DNA of 64,000 nt from Micromonospora parva. GTDB lineage: Bacteria > Actinomycetota > Actinomycetes > Mycobacteriales > Micromonosporaceae. The first letter of the stretch is position 1. Every line of letters starts with the position of its first letter. Shown in pieces: positions 28,075-38,800 of this stretch. The stretch lies in contig NZ_JNZS01000007.1 in NCBI RefSeq assembly GCF_000718515.1, positions 403,664 to 467,663 on the forward strand, read 5' to 3'. A program made the position numbers and the translations under genes. The notes under the pieces are model-generated. The model was not told the DNA's origin. It saw nothing but the letters and a program-made list of their open reading frames with translations, and did no database searches.

Positions 28075-29304
28075 ATGGCTTCAGGACTGAGCTGGCTGGA
28101 CAGTTCCCGCGACGATCAACATCGGATGCGGGAATTACTCAAGCTCTTCAGCGACACGGAGAGCCGAGTCGAGCTGGGCATCGGCCAGGTCCGGGACGCG
28201 TTCAGCGACTTACTTTTCCCGGGCACCTCCGTTTTGCAGGCCCGGGCGCGGTACCTACTGATCGTGCCGTGGTGCTACCAGGAGGCGCAGCGCCGTGGAC
28301 TGCACGGTGACCGTCTCACTGCGCAGGTGGACCGCACCGAACGAAAGGTGATCGCCGCGCTACTGAAAGGCGACGACACGGAGGGCGTGATCGGTCGCCG
28401 GGCTGGTGTCGGGGTACAGACGCTGCCGTCGAGCATCTATGCGGCGGCGTTGCTCGAGTACGGCATCCGCACTGGTGACGATGAGGGCGCATCGAACCGC
28501 CGAGTGGCCGGACTGGCCGACGCCGATGAGCTGACGGAGCGAGCGAGCGGGATCTGGCACCCAACGCTGCCGGCCCGACCGTCGAAGTTTCCAGACGAGG
28601 TTGAGGGTGGATTGAGGCTGACGCCGGATGAGGGCCGTTGGCTGCGAGAGCGCATCCTCACTGCGGCGCCCGGCACATTGTTGGCGTACCTCCTTGAGCC
28701 CGAGCATCGACCCGGTTGGGACAGCGACGCACCATGGGAGGAGCCTGCGGGGCTGACCGCGCCGGAGCCGATCGGCTCGCTGGTACGAGACGCGGCACTG
28801 TTCTCACTGGCGATCCACGGCGCGGCGTTGCTGTACAACCTCCTCGTGGCGGAGCGGTACGAGGAGACCGGTCTGACCGAGCGTGAGGCGCCGGTGGACA
28901 GGTACCGAGGCAAGCTGTCGCGCTGGAACCAGCGCGTGTCGGCGGAGCAAGGCCTCAAGGGCTGGGCTCGGTCGGGCATGTGGGACCGGTTGATCGAGAG
29001 GAATCCGCGGATAGCGTCGAACGTCGCTGCGCGCCGGTTCATTGACCGCTGGCTCGATGCAGTCGCAAGCGGAGCCGCGGCAGCGGCCGCCGCGGACCAG
29101 AGCTTGCGCAATCTCGTGGCCGAACGGGAGCGGACCGTGAAGAAGGGGCAGTCACGGTTAATCAACGACAAGCTGCTGCGTACGTGGAGTGGCGCCTCCG
29201 GCAGCCGACGGCTGGTGTCTCGATGGCCTCAAGTCCGCCGGATCCTCGTCGACATCCACGAGGGCTGTGCCGCTGACTCGGAGGCTGCGAATGCTCGCGC
29301 CTGA
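28075..29304 (+). CDS. DUF6361-family protein
   Basis: The 409-residue protein matches DUF6361: SGLSWLDSSRDDQHRMRELL at the start, then SVLQARARYLLIVPWCYQEA and GAALLYNLLVAERYEE. It is mostly helical without membrane segments or a known catalytic motif. A GGAAGGT ribosome site precedes ATG 28075. Its 3' end overlaps the PLD gene by 14 bases. DUF6361 genes are usually found with PLD and helicase genes, which suggests a sensor, adaptor or effector role in a shared complex; this is inference from context. Confidence 0.7.
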   Translation: MASGLSWLDSSRDDQHRMRELLKLFSDTESRVELGIGQVRDAFSDLLFPGTSVLQARARYLLIVPWCYQEAQRRGLHGDRLTAQVDRTERKVIAALLKGDDTEGVIGRRAGVGVQTLPSSIYAAALLEYGIRTGDDEGASNRRVAGLADADELTERASGIWHPTLPARPSKFPDEVEGGLRLTPDEGRWLRERILTAAPGTLLAYLLEPEHRPGWDSDAPWEEPAGLTAPEPIGSLVRDAALFSLAIHGAALLYNLLVAERYEETGLTEREAPVDRYRGKLSRWNQRVSAEQGLKGWARSGMWDRLIERNPRIASNVAARRFIDRWLDAVASGAAAAAAADQSLRNLVAERERTVKKGQSRLINDKLLRTWSGASGSRRLVSRWPQVRRILVDIHEGCAADSEAANARA

Positions 29305-31042
29305 CTCTCGTTCGCTGCTGCTCGATGCCTTGCGCCCGCCACCGGGTATGCGGCTGTCCCGCGCCGTCGCGTTGACCTTCACCCTGGATCTGGAGAGTCT
29401 GCTGGTCGCCCCGCTGGCCTTCGCCGCACACGGCTTACGCGAGACGACCGACCCCATCGCGGTAATGGAGGGCGTACGGCAGTGCGCCGACCGGATCGAC
29501 GTGTTCTGCCAGGCCGGGCAGATCGCGGTTCCACCGACCAAGTCGGCGCTGCTGGCGTTTGTCGAGCCGATGGTGCATCAGGTGCGCCGGCCCAGGCCGG
29601 GTCGGCTGTTCCACCCGAAGCTGTGGGCGCTGCGTTTTGAGGACGAAGCGACCGGGGAGACGTCGCTGCGGCTGCTGGTGCTCAGTCGCAACCTGACCAA
29701 GGACCGCAGCTGGGACGTGTGCCTGCGCCTCGAAGGCTACCCAGGCACCCGCCGGGTGGCGGGTAACAGACCCTTGTTCGACCTGCTGCAACACACGCTG
29801 CGACTCGCGGTCGCGCCCCTACCGCCGGATCGGCAGGCGGCGGTCGAAGCGCTAAGCGAGGATCTACGTCGCGCCGCGTGGGAGTACCCCGACGGCGCCC
29901 GGGAGATGTTTTTCCATGCGCTAGGAGTTCCTCGTACTCCGCCAGTGGACTTCGCCGGCACACGTCACCTGGTCATTTCCCCGTTCTGCACCCCCGAGGG
30001 TCTGGACCGGTGCGCACCGAGCGGCAAGCTGGCGTTGGTGAGCCGGCAGGAAACTCTCGACTGCCTGCCCGAAGAGAGCCTGGCCGGTTCCGAGACGTTC
30101 GTTGTGAACGCCTTGGCCGGTTTGCCAGCTGAGGAATCGCTGTCAGGCCAGGAAGTACTCAGCGGGCTGCACGCAAAGGTGTACGTGGTGGAGAAGGGCC
30201 ATCAGGCGCGGGTTTTCCTCGGCTCCGCAAATGCCACAGGCGCGGCGTTCGACGGCAACGTCGAGCTGTTGGTCGAGCTGGTAGGTGGCCGTGCTCAGTG
30301 GGGTATCGACGCTCTCCTTGGCCCGAAGGCAGCGCTTCGCGAGATCCTCGAACCCTACGAACGCCAGAACGCCGCCGAACTGGATCCCGAAGCGGACCGC
30401 CTCCGCAATCTGGTCCGCGACCTCGCGGCGACCCCGCTGCTAGCTACCGTCATGCCCGAGGCAGACAGCTACCGGCTCCGGGTGACCTCCCAAGACACTG
30501 TGCCCGAAGTGCCGGGCGTACGGATCACCGCGCAGCTGCACACTCGTCGCGGTGAGGCGACCGTGCTCGCGTCGGGACAGCCGGTCGACGCCGTGTTCAC
30601 CGAGCTTGCGCTGGTCGACATCACCCCGTTCATCATCGTTTCCGCTGAGAACGGCAGCGGTCGGGAACAAGCAGTCGTCCTCGCCACCCTGGTCGGCGAT
30701 CCCCTGCACCGCCTCGATCACGTCATCGCCCAGCAGATCGACACGCCAGAGAAGTTCCTACGGTTCCTGCTTCTGATGCTCGGCCTCGGCACTGATGCCG
30801 CCGCGTTGGTTAGCGGTGGCGCTGAAGCGGGCGGCGCATGGCGTACCAGCGGAACTGGGATTTTCGAACTGCTCCTCAACGCTCTCGTTGACCGGCCGCA
30901 GCAACTCGACGACCTAGCCCGGCTCGTCAGCCGCATCGAGGCCAGCGGCGACGGCAAGCGACTGCTGCCACCCGGCTTCACCGAGCTGTGGCAGGTCGTC
31001 ACGCAAGCGCGGGTAGCGATGACAGAGGCGGTGCGCACATGA
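29291..31042 (+). CDS. phospholipase D-family protein (nuclease-like)
   Basis: The 583-residue protein contains two PLD half-sites. The first is HPKLWALRF (~107) with SRNLTKDRSWD (~131). The second is LHAKVYVVEKG (~293) with LGSANATGAAFDGNVEL (~312). PLD enzymes of defence systems such as DISARM DrmC and Mokosh act on nucleic-acid phosphodiester bonds. No signal peptide is present, arguing for intracellular action. The stop overlaps the helicase start as ATGA, so the proteins are probably made in equal amounts. Confidence 0.8.
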   Translation: MLAPDSRSLLLDALRPPPGMRLSRAVALTFTLDLESLLVAPLAFAAHGLRETTDPIAVMEGVRQCADRIDVFCQAGQIAVPPTKSALLAFVEPMVHQVRRPRPGRLFHPKLWALRFEDEATGETSLRLLVLSRNLTKDRSWDVCLRLEGYPGTRRVAGNRPLFDLLQHTLRLAVAPLPPDRQAAVEALSEDLRRAAWEYPDGAREMFFHALGVPRTPPVDFAGTRHLVISPFCTPEGLDRCAPSGKLALVSRQETLDCLPEESLAGSETFVVNALAGLPAEESLSGQEVLSGLHAKVYVVEKGHQARVFLGSANATGAAFDGNVELLVELVGGRAQWGIDALLGPKAALREILEPYERQNAAELDPEADRLRNLVRDLAATPLLATVMPEADSYRLRVTSQDTVPEVPGVRITAQLHTRRGEATVLASGQPVDAVFTELALVDITPFIIVSAENGSGREQAVVLATLVGDPLHRLDHVIAQQIDTPEKFLRFLLLMLGLGTDAAALVSGGAEAGGAWRTSGTGIFELLLNALVDRPQQLDDLARLVSRIEASGDGKRLLPPGFTELWQVVTQARVAMTEAVRT

Positions 31043-34000
31043 GCCGGTACGACGCCGGCCCGGTCATGGCCGGCTTGAAGGACTTCCAGCGCGCCACCGT
31101 CGCGCACGTCATCGACCGGTACTTCGGCGCCAACCCGACCCGCCGATTCCTGGTCGCCGACGAGACCGGCCTCGGTAAAAGTGTGGTCGCCCGCGGCGTG
31201 ATCGCCCAGACCCTGCAGCGGCTGCAGGACGACGACAGCGTCGAGCGGGTCGACGTCATCTATGTCTGCTCCAACCAGGATGTGGCGCGGCAGAACATCG
31301 GCCGGCTGCGGGTCACTCCCGACGAGACCGTCACACTGTCCAGCCGGCTCACCCTGCTCGCCAAGCACACGGACAAGCTCAACGCCGCCACGGGTGCCGC
31401 CGGCAAACCAATCAACCTGGTCGCCTTCACCCCCGGCACCTCCTTCGACCAAGGCTGGCGCACCGGAACGGCGGAGGAACGCGCACTGCTGTTCTTGATC
31501 CTTCGACAGGCGGGCTCGTGGAACGGCTGGCGTACCCGGGCCGCACTGCGCGCGTTGCAGGCCGGCGTAGCGAACCCCGAGCGTTTCGAAGACCAGTGCG
31601 ACCGGCTGTGGGAGAACCTTGGCGGAAAGATCGATCCCACGATTACCAGGGAGTTTCTGCGCCGGGCCCGGCAGCAGGGACTCCTCGACAGATTCAACGC
31701 ACTGCTCGACGGCATCGGCCGGCGTCCGAAGCTGCCAGACGCACTACGGGAGAGCGCCCGGAGGCTTACCGGGGATCTTCGTACGGCGCTGGCCACTGCG
31801 GGCGTCGAGGTCCTCGAACCAGACTTGATCATCCTCGACGAGTTCCAGCGTTTCCGGGAGCTACTCGACCCGAACGGCGGCGAGGGCGCCGAGCTCGCCC
31901 GCCACTTGTTCGACTACCAGGACGCACGGGTCTTGTTGCTGTCCGCCACCCCGTACAAGCCGTTCACCTTCGCCGAAGAGGCAGTTGCCGGCGAGGACCA
32001 CTACAGCGACTTCCGACAGGTACTGCGCTTCCTCAACGACGACATGTCCTGGCATGCCGATGTGGCGAAGGCGTTCGAGGCGTACCGGGAAGCTCTGGTC
32101 CGCGGCGAGCCGTGCGCGGACCTGCGCGGCTGGCTGCGCGACCTGCTGCTACCGGTCATGTGCCGCACCGAGCGACCCCTACTCGGGCAAGATGGGATGC
32201 TGCGCGAGCACATCACCCTGGCCGACGACCTCCACCCGCAGGACATGCGCAGCTACGTGGCGATGCGCAAGATTGCCAAGTCCGTCGGCGCTCCCATGAC
32301 CGTCGAATACTGGAAGTCCGCACCGTACTTCCTGAACTTCCTCGACGGCTACCAGCTCGGCACCAAGGTCCGCGCGGCGCTCGATGACCAGGCAGACTCA
32401 GAGATACCAGCACTACTGGCCCCCGCGCAGTTGCTTAATGCCGGGACGATCCGCCGACGCGAGCCGGTCGACCTTGGCAACAGCCGGCTGCGGCAGCTCG
32501 CCGCCGACACCGTCGACCGAGGCTGGTGGCAACTCCTGTGGCTGCCACCATCGCTCCCCTACTACGCGCTCGGCGAGCCGTTCGCGACCGCAGCAGACGA
32601 CGGCATCACCAAGCGGCTGCTGTTCTCATCCTGGAACGCCACGCCCACCGCAGTGGCAGGCCTGCTCAGCTACGAGGCCGAACGCCGACTGGGCGCCGCC
32701 GGAGAGGGACACCGGCACCTCGACTACCGCCTCGAAAACGGCCGCCCGGCGGCAATGAGCGTCCTCGCGCTCTTCTGGCCCCATCCCGCCCTGGCCGAGG
32801 TGTGCGACCCACTAGCACTAGCTCGACAGCGACCAAACGACACTGCGCCCCTCGACGCCTTCGAGCGAGACGTCCGCGAACTGCTCCGCGCTCACACATC
32901 CGCTGATGCGACGCCGGCGCTGACAGGTCCGGCCGAGCCGTGGGAGCTGCTCTTCCAATGGCCCGGCGCCGATCCCGGCATTGAGGATCCCGCTACCGCC
33001 CTCGGGTCCTCCGCGGACGAGGGACCGGCCACGGGTCTAGACGGGCACGTGGCCCGAGCCCTCGACTTGGCTCACCACGCTGTCTACCCGACAGAGGACC
33101 AACTGGACGGGCTGATGGACAGCATCACGGCCATCGCATTGCACGGTCCCGGCAACGTCGCCTGGCGTGCGCTGTCCCGGCTGATCGAGCCGGGAAGCCA
33201 GGTCACCCCATCAGGACACTGGCGCGCCGCTGCGCTCCTCGCCAACGGACTGCGCTCCCTCTTCAACCGGCCGGAGTCGGCACAACTCCTCGATCACCTG
33301 GCAATGGGCAAGGTCTACTGGCAGGCGGTGCTGCGATACTGCGCCGCCGGCGGGCTGCAGGCCGTTCTCGACGAACACCTGCACACGTTGCGCAGCGCGG
33401 CCTCGGACACCCTGCTCGACGACGACGAGCTATGGAAGATCGCCGACGAGGCGCGGCAGGCGATGGCCAGCCGACAGTCGACGTATGAAGCCTTCGACCC
33501 GCACAACCCGCAGCGGCCAATCAAGCTGCCCGGGCGCTTCGCCCTGCGGTACGGCGGGCGCGGCGAGGAGCAATCTCAGGTCGACCGCAAGGTGGTCGTG
33601 CGGCGCTCTTTCAACAGTCCCTTCTGGCCGTTCATCGTTGCCACCACAAGCGCCGGCCAGGAAGGCATCGATTTTCACCAGTGGTGCTCGGCCGTCGTGC
33701 ACTGGAACACACCTGCCAACCCCGTCGACTTCGAGCAACGTGAGGGGCGGGTGCACCGCTTCGGCGGCCACGCCGTACGGCGAAACGTCGCCGCGGCACA
33801 CCGGGCCGACGCACTGCGCTCTTCAGAGCCGGATGTCTGGAAAGCCCTGTACGACGCCGCCCGAGCAGAGTCCGGAGGGCTCGGCGACTTCGCGCCGTAC
33901 TGGGTGTTCCCGGGGGAAGCAAAAGTCGAGCGGCATGTTCTGCCCTACCCGCTCAGTCGCGACCAGGCGCGGTTCGACCGACTCAAGGCGGACCTGGTGA

Positions 34001-34128
34001 GGTACCGACTCGCTTTCGGTCAGCCACGACAGGAAGACCTGCTGCTGCTTCTACAGCGGCCGATCGGCGAGACCGATATGCCTGAGGTCCTCGATCTACG
34101 GCCCAAGCCTGATGGAAACCAGCCGTAG
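31039..34128 (+). CDS. SNF2/DEAD-like superfamily 2 helicase
   Basis: The 1,029-residue protein has a Q-like GLKDFQRATVAHVIDRYF, Walker A DETGLGKSVVARG (~41-53), a DEAH-type box LIILDEFQRF (~262-271), motif III LLLSATPYKP, motif V TTSAGQEGIDFHQWCS and motif VI QREGRVHRFGG (~899-909). A ~500-residue insertion separates the two RecA-like halves. Motif II is DEFQ, as in several SNF2-like phage-defence helicases. It is the last gene of the DUF429-DUF6361-PLD-helicase operon and most likely provides DNA or RNA translocation for the PLD nuclease. Confidence 0.82.
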   Translation: MSRYDAGPVMAGLKDFQRATVAHVIDRYFGANPTRRFLVADETGLGKSVVARGVIAQTLQRLQDDDSVERVDVIYVCSNQDVARQNIGRLRVTPDETVTLSSRLTLLAKHTDKLNAATGAAGKPINLVAFTPGTSFDQGWRTGTAEERALLFLILRQAGSWNGWRTRAALRALQAGVANPERFEDQCDRLWENLGGKIDPTITREFLRRARQQGLLDRFNALLDGIGRRPKLPDALRESARRLTGDLRTALATAGVEVLEPDLIILDEFQRFRELLDPNGGEGAELARHLFDYQDARVLLLSATPYKPFTFAEEAVAGEDHYSDFRQVLRFLNDDMSWHADVAKAFEAYREALVRGEPCADLRGWLRDLLLPVMCRTERPLLGQDGMLREHITLADDLHPQDMRSYVAMRKIAKSVGAPMTVEYWKSAPYFLNFLDGYQLGTKVRAALDDQADSEIPALLAPAQLLNAGTIRRREPVDLGNSRLRQLAADTVDRGWWQLLWLPPSLPYYALGEPFATAADDGITKRLLFSSWNATPTAVAGLLSYEAERRLGAAGEGHRHLDYRLENGRPAAMSVLALFWPHPALAEVCDPLALARQRPNDTAPLDAFERDVRELLRAHTSADATPALTGPAEPWELLFQWPGADPGIEDPATALGSSADEGPATGLDGHVARALDLAHHAVYPTEDQLDGLMDSITAIALHGPGNVAWRALSRLIEPGSQVTPSGHWRAAALLANGLRSLFNRPESAQLLDHLAMGKVYWQAVLRYCAAGGLQAVLDEHLHTLRSAASDTLLDDDELWKIADEARQAMASRQSTYEAFDPHNPQRPIKLPGRFALRYGGRGEEQSQVDRKVVVRRSFNSPFWPFIVATTSAGQEGIDFHQWCSAVVHWNTPANPVDFEQREGRVHRFGGHAVRRNVAAAHRADALRSSEPDVWKALYDAARAESGGLGDFAPYWVFPGEAKVERHVLPYPLSRDQARFDRLKADLVRYRLAFGQPRQEDLLLLLQRPIGETDMPEVLDLRPKPDGNQP

Positions 34129-34151
34129 ATCCGCATTCAAAGTGGACTATC

Positions 34152-34435
34152 GTAGAGTCGATCTCTAACGCCGCAGGTCAAGAAGGCTGCTCCCCACGGA
34201 CGAGGGGATTTCAACGGCTCAACGTGGGCCCGGCCCTGCTCCCATCCTCGCGGGGTGATCCCGGGAGGGCGTTGCGTCGGCCGGTGCCGAGGATCTGCTG
34301 CCCGCGCACGCGGGGATGATCTCAGGACCGACGGCGCGGTGGACTGCTCCAGCGCGCCGACGGGGTGATCTCGTACCGGACTGCCTTGCCGTTCGAGCGG
34401 CGTACTCCCTGCGCACGCGGATGATTCTCCGTGGC
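34152..34435 (+). CRISPR. decayed CRISPR mini-array with leader relic
   Basis: Positions 34152-34186 copy the leader end (agtcgatctctaacgccgca, then ggtcaagaag). Five degenerate repeats follow at about 34187, 34236, 34295, 34344 and 34404, each keeping pieces of CTGCTCCCCGCGCACG and GGGGTGATC but with many changes and irregular spacing of 49-60 bp. It is a dead array lying directly after the helicase operon. Confidence 0.75.
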
Positions 34436-34770
34436 GGTGCTGACGTACCGGATCGCCGGCTTTCGGCGCCAGCGTTGCTATCTCAGCCTCGCCGATGCGC
34501 AGAAGCAAGGGCCAGGTGCTAACGACCGCGGACATACGCCTTCCGCCGGGACCAATCCCCGGCCCGACCTGATCGCACCTCGGAGTCCATCCACGATCCG
34601 ACGTGCGGCACCTGCTGAATACCGACGACCGTGGTCCAAGCGTTAATTGCTCAGGACGCAGCAGACCACGTGCCGCAGACGATCGGGCCCCGGTCAACGC
34701 GACAGGCACAAGACTCAGCTTGCGGACGTGAACCACTAGAACTGCGAATCGCAGGGCGCTGGGGGTCTGG
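34436..34770. other. intergenic stretch, no gene supported
   Basis: A 72-codon plus-strand frame opens here but has no family match or good ribosome site. I see no repeat or RNA gene. Confidence 0.3.
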
Positions 34771-35439
34771 TCACGAGCTGCAGTTGTTGAGCATGCTCTG
34801 CAGGGCGGACTTCTCCGACGACTGCAGGGTCAGGCCCCAGCTGTGCTTCACGGTGATCCACATCTTGCTGTAGGTGCACCGGTACGACGACAGCGGCGGC
34901 TGCCAGGTGGAGGGGTCCTGGTCGCCCTTGGACTGGTTGACGTTGTCCGTCACTGCGATCAGCTGCGGGCGGCTCAGGTCGTTGGCGAAGCTCTGCCGAC
35001 GGCTGGTCGTCCAGGAGTTGGCACCGGAGCGCCAAGCCTCGGCCAAGGGGACGACGTGGTCGATGTCGACGTCGGAGGCCGCCGTCCAGGTCGCGCCGTC
35101 GTACGGGCTGTACCAGCGGCCGGAGGTGGCCGCGCAGGAGCTGTCGACAACGACAGAGGTGCCGTCGCGCTTGAGGACCTGCTCACGGGTGTTGCAGCTA
35201 CCGCTGATCGTGATCCAGTGCGGGAACAGATCCCTTGAGTAGCCGCTGGTCGAGCCTTGGGTTGCCACGGTCAGGGCGTTGAGCTGCGATTGGGCCGTTG
35301 CCTTGGACGGGATACCGGGAGGTGCGGCCGACGCCGGCTGCGCGCTGACGCCAACCACGCAGGCGACGGCGGCGAGGACGGCTGCGCCGGCGTGGCGCGT
35401 GACGCGTGGGAAACGGGCGGAGAGTCGGACTACCCGCAT
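34771..35439 (-). CDS. secreted HNH endonuclease, GmrSD C-terminal/DUF1524-like
   Basis: The 222-residue protein has a signal peptide (RHAGAAVLAAVACVVGVSAQ, cleavage near ASAAPP) and an HNH-type nuclease domain with the DUF1524 signature DIDHVVPLAEAWRSG and ANDLSRPQLIAVTDNVNQSK. Such small exported nucleases are common in streptomycetes and Micromonospora and probably degrade extracellular DNA. GAGGAGG precedes the chosen ATG at 35439. It is transcribed opposite to the flanking arrays and is not an obvious CRISPR component. Confidence 0.8.
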   Translation of the reverse strand: MRVVRLSARFPRVTRHAGAAVLAAVACVVGVSAQPASAAPPGIPSKATAQSQLNALTVATQGSTSGYSRDLFPHWITISGSCNTREQVLKRDGTSVVVDSSCAATSGRWYSPYDGATWTAASDVDIDHVVPLAEAWRSGANSWTTSRRQSFANDLSRPQLIAVTDNVNQSKGDQDPSTWQPPLSSYRCTYSKMWITVKHSWGLTLQSSEKSALQSMLNNCSS

Positions 35440-35754
35440 GAGGGCCTCCTCGGAACTGGGTGGACGGCAACCGTCTCCGACGATCATGTACATCTATGTG
35501 CCTGCTTGTGAAGAGGTGGGGAAGCAGTTACGAAACTTCGATGAGCTTGAACGTCACTGGTTCGAGGGTGTGGGCTGGGGGTCGGGTATTCCACCCATGC
35601 CTCTCATTGCGCGTTCCGTCGGCACATGGTCCGACCCCTACCCTCAGCCAGGCAATGCAGCGCTCGCTCGTCGTATCACACAAGCCTTACCCGCTAGGCT
35701 GTCGCCAGGCTCGCTCGCCTAGATAGCCCCACGCCAAACGAGACCGAGTGGAAT
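35440..35754. other. intergenic region before array 2
   Basis: Holds the promoter of the HNH gene and sequence leading into the leader. No gene is supported. Confidence 0.3.
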
Positions 35755-35818
35755 GATCTTGCGGAACCTAGTGAACAAAAATCGCGAAGTTGATCTCTAA
35801 CGCCGCAGGTCAAGAAGC
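35755..35818 (+). promoter_or_regulatory. CRISPR leader, array 2
   Basis: 64 bases nearly identical to the array 1 leader: gatcttgcggaacctagtga, acaaaaatcgcgaagtt, gatctctaacgccgca and ggtcaagaag before repeat 1. Confidence 0.8.
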
Positions 35819-38800
35819 CTGCTCCCCGCGCACGCGGGGGTGATCCACGTCCGCTGACCAGCGGCGGAGCGCCGCGAAACTGCTCCCCGCGCACGCGGGG
35901 GTGATCCCATGATCCCCGACACCAGCCCGCCCGCGCAGCCCTGCTCCCCGCGCACGCGGGGGTGATCCCGGAGCTGATCAGCGCATGAGCACCACCGCAC
36001 CCTGCTCCCCGCGCACGCGGGGGTGATCCTGGTGTATCGGATGCCAAGTGACGGACGGGGAGCTGCTCCCCGCGCACGCGGGGGTGATCCGAAGCGGTGA
36101 CCGGATGTCTATGGAACCGGTCGCTGCTCCCCGCGCACGCGGGGGTGATCCGCAGACCCTGGACTACACATCCGGGCTGAAGATCTGCTCCCCGCGCACG
36201 CGGGGGTGATCCCTACTCGCCCCGCAACCCGCTCGGCACCTGGTACTGCTCCCCGCGCACGCGGGGGTGATCCGGACGCCCCAGTGGCGGACCCCAGCAA
36301 GCCAGCCTGCTCCCCGCGCACGCGGGGGTGATCCCGCGACCCGGTCACCGGCCGGGAGGTCGTGAAGCTGCTCCCCGCGCACGCGGGGGTGATCCCCTCG
36401 CGGCGGACTTCCGTGTCCGCAAGTCGGTCTGCTCCCCGCGCACGCGGGGGTGATCCGGACACCTACTCGCGCACGATCGGCATGCTCGGCTGCTCCCCGC
36501 GCACGCGGGGGTGATCCGCTGACGAGCCCGGACGCGCCGACGGGTGAGCCCTGCTCCCCGCGCACGCGGGGGTGATCCCCCGCTTCAACGGGCGTTCATG
36601 CTGGCCGGTGGCTGCTCCCCGCGCACGCGGGGGTGATCCCAGCCGCGGCGTCGTGCTACCCCTGACGCTGTTCTGCTCCCCGCGCACGCGGGGGTGATCC
36701 GCCGCCGCCATGGTGGGTGCCCCGATCGCGGTCCTGCTCGCCGCGCACGCGGGGGTGATCCGGCGCGCACCGCGCTGAACGCCGCCGCCCGTCACTGCTC
36801 CCCGCGCACGCGGGGGTGATCCCATTCCGCTCGGGCTCGGTGACCCTGAACGGCTCTGCTCCCCGCGCACGCGGGGGTGATCCCGGGATGGCTTCGTTTG
36901 CCATGGCTCAGTTCCCCTGCTCCCCGCGCACGCGGGGGTGATCCCATGGCGTCGTAGATCGCGTTCAGCTTGCGGCTCTGCTCCCCGCGCACGCGGGGGT
37001 GATCCCTTGAAGACGTTCATCGTCTTCGCGGCGATGTCCTGCTCCCCGCGCACGCGGGGGTGATCCCAACCCGTTCGGTAACAGCATCGGTGACCTGGCC
37101 TGCTCCCCGCGCACGCGGGGGTGATCCCGACTTCCTCGCCGGCGCCGAACGGTCGGCGTTCTGCTCCCCGCGCACGCGGGGGTGATCCGTTGTCGAACCG
37201 CGCCAGCACCGGCAACGTGGACTGCTCCCCGCGCACGCGGGGGTGATCCCTCACCGCCCGGCCGGCGAGCGCGAGCAACCCACTGCTCCCCGCGCACGCG
37301 GGGGTGATCCCTCGAAGACGCGTACGCCGACGCCGCGGCCGCCCTGCTCCCCGCGCACGCGGGGGTGATCCGCCGGCGCCCGGGACGCCAGTCGCGTTCC
37401 CGTTCTGCTCCCCGCGCACGCGGGGGTGATCCCTCTGCCCGCTCGGCGCTCGCGCGACCCTCCGCCTGCTCCCCGCGCACGCGGGGGTGATCCCGGCGTG
37501 ATGTCGTCGAGCGTGCCCTCGTTGATCTGCTCCCCGCGCACGCGGGGGTGATCCCGGGAGGTAAAGGATGAAGTACGAGTTGCCGCCCTGCTCCCCGCGC
37601 ACGCGGGGGTGATCCGTCGTGGACGTGGGTGAAGCTCGCCGCCATGGCCTGCTCCCCGCGCACGCGGGGGTGATCCCGTTGCGGAGTCGCTGTACCCGGT
37701 GCGGACCAACTGCTCCCCGCGCACGCGGGGGTGATCCCTGCAACCTCGGCCACGTCAACCTGGACCAGTTCTGCTCCCCGCGCACGCGGGGGTGATCCCT
37801 GGGTGTGGTTGTCCCCGTAGACGTGGAGGGTCTGCTCCCCGCGCACGCGGGGGTGATCCCAACGCCTGCTCGCGGGCCGGGGTGGACTGCGGCTGCTCCC
37901 CGCGCACGCGGGGGTGATCCCTTCAGCGGCAAGCGTCGCTTGACCTCGCGAACCTGCTCCCCGCGCACGCGGGGGTGATCCCGACATCATGATGTGGCAG
38001 TCGATCAACCCGGTCTGCTCCCCGCGCACGCGGGGGTGATCCCGTGGGGACGCTGGCCGTTCACAGCCTCTCTGCGCTGCTCCCCGCGCACGCGGGGGTG
38101 ATCCCGCCACCGGCGTCACGTCGTCGAACCCCATGCCCTGCTCCCCGCGCACGCGGGGGTGATCCGGTCGCGCACGCGATCCCGGGCCCGTGCTCGTGCT
38201 GCTCCCCGCGCACGCGGGGTGATCCGAACCGACGGACGGGGGCGTACGTCGATCTACCCTGCTCCCCGCGCACGCGGGAGTGATCCCTCGGGCATCAGCG
38301 CGATGACGGTGAACGTCGCCTGCTCCCCGCGCACGCGGGGGTGATCCGGTCCCGGCGGAGTCGGTGGCCGTCTCCACGGACTGCTCCCCGCGCAGCGGGG
38401 GTGATCCGGCCGGCAGCGCGACGCCGATCATCCCGATCGTCTGCTCCCCGTGCACGCGGGGGTGATCCGTAGGTGCCACCAGCGAACTCGGACGGCTTGG
38501 TCTGCTCCCCGTGCACGCGGGGTGATCCCTTCGGCGGACCGATCGTGCTCAGGAGGTGACCCTGCTCCCCGCGCACGCTGGGGTGATCCACCGTCCGAGC
38601 GGTGCCAGATCCGTCCGTTGTACTGATCCCCGCGCACGCGGGGTGATCCGGCTCTGGCCTGAAAGGACGCCTTCGGCCAGGACTGCTCCGCGCGCACGCG
38701 GGGATGATCCGCTGCGAGGGGCGGCGCGCGGCCTGACCCGTAGCCTGCTTCCCGCGCACGCGGCGTGATCTCGACGCGAACACTGAGAACCGCAATACTC

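Noticed and set aside
29291..34128. Calling the PLD-helicase operon DISARM
   Set aside because: No DrmA/DrmB pair or DrmMI/DrmMII methylase is present, and the helicase and DUF6361 partner differ.
34431..34646. A 71-codon plus-strand frame opening MAVLTYRIAGF
   Set aside because: No ribosome site or family match, and it follows immediately on the decayed array.
34771..35439. Treating the HNH protein as a CRISPR or restriction effector
   Set aside because: It has a signal peptide and is an exported nuclease common in actinomycetes; placement between arrays is likely chance.
36463..38479. Two open frames of about 500 codons on the minus strand in array 2
   Set aside because: Same artefact of repeat translation; no ribosome sites or protein families.
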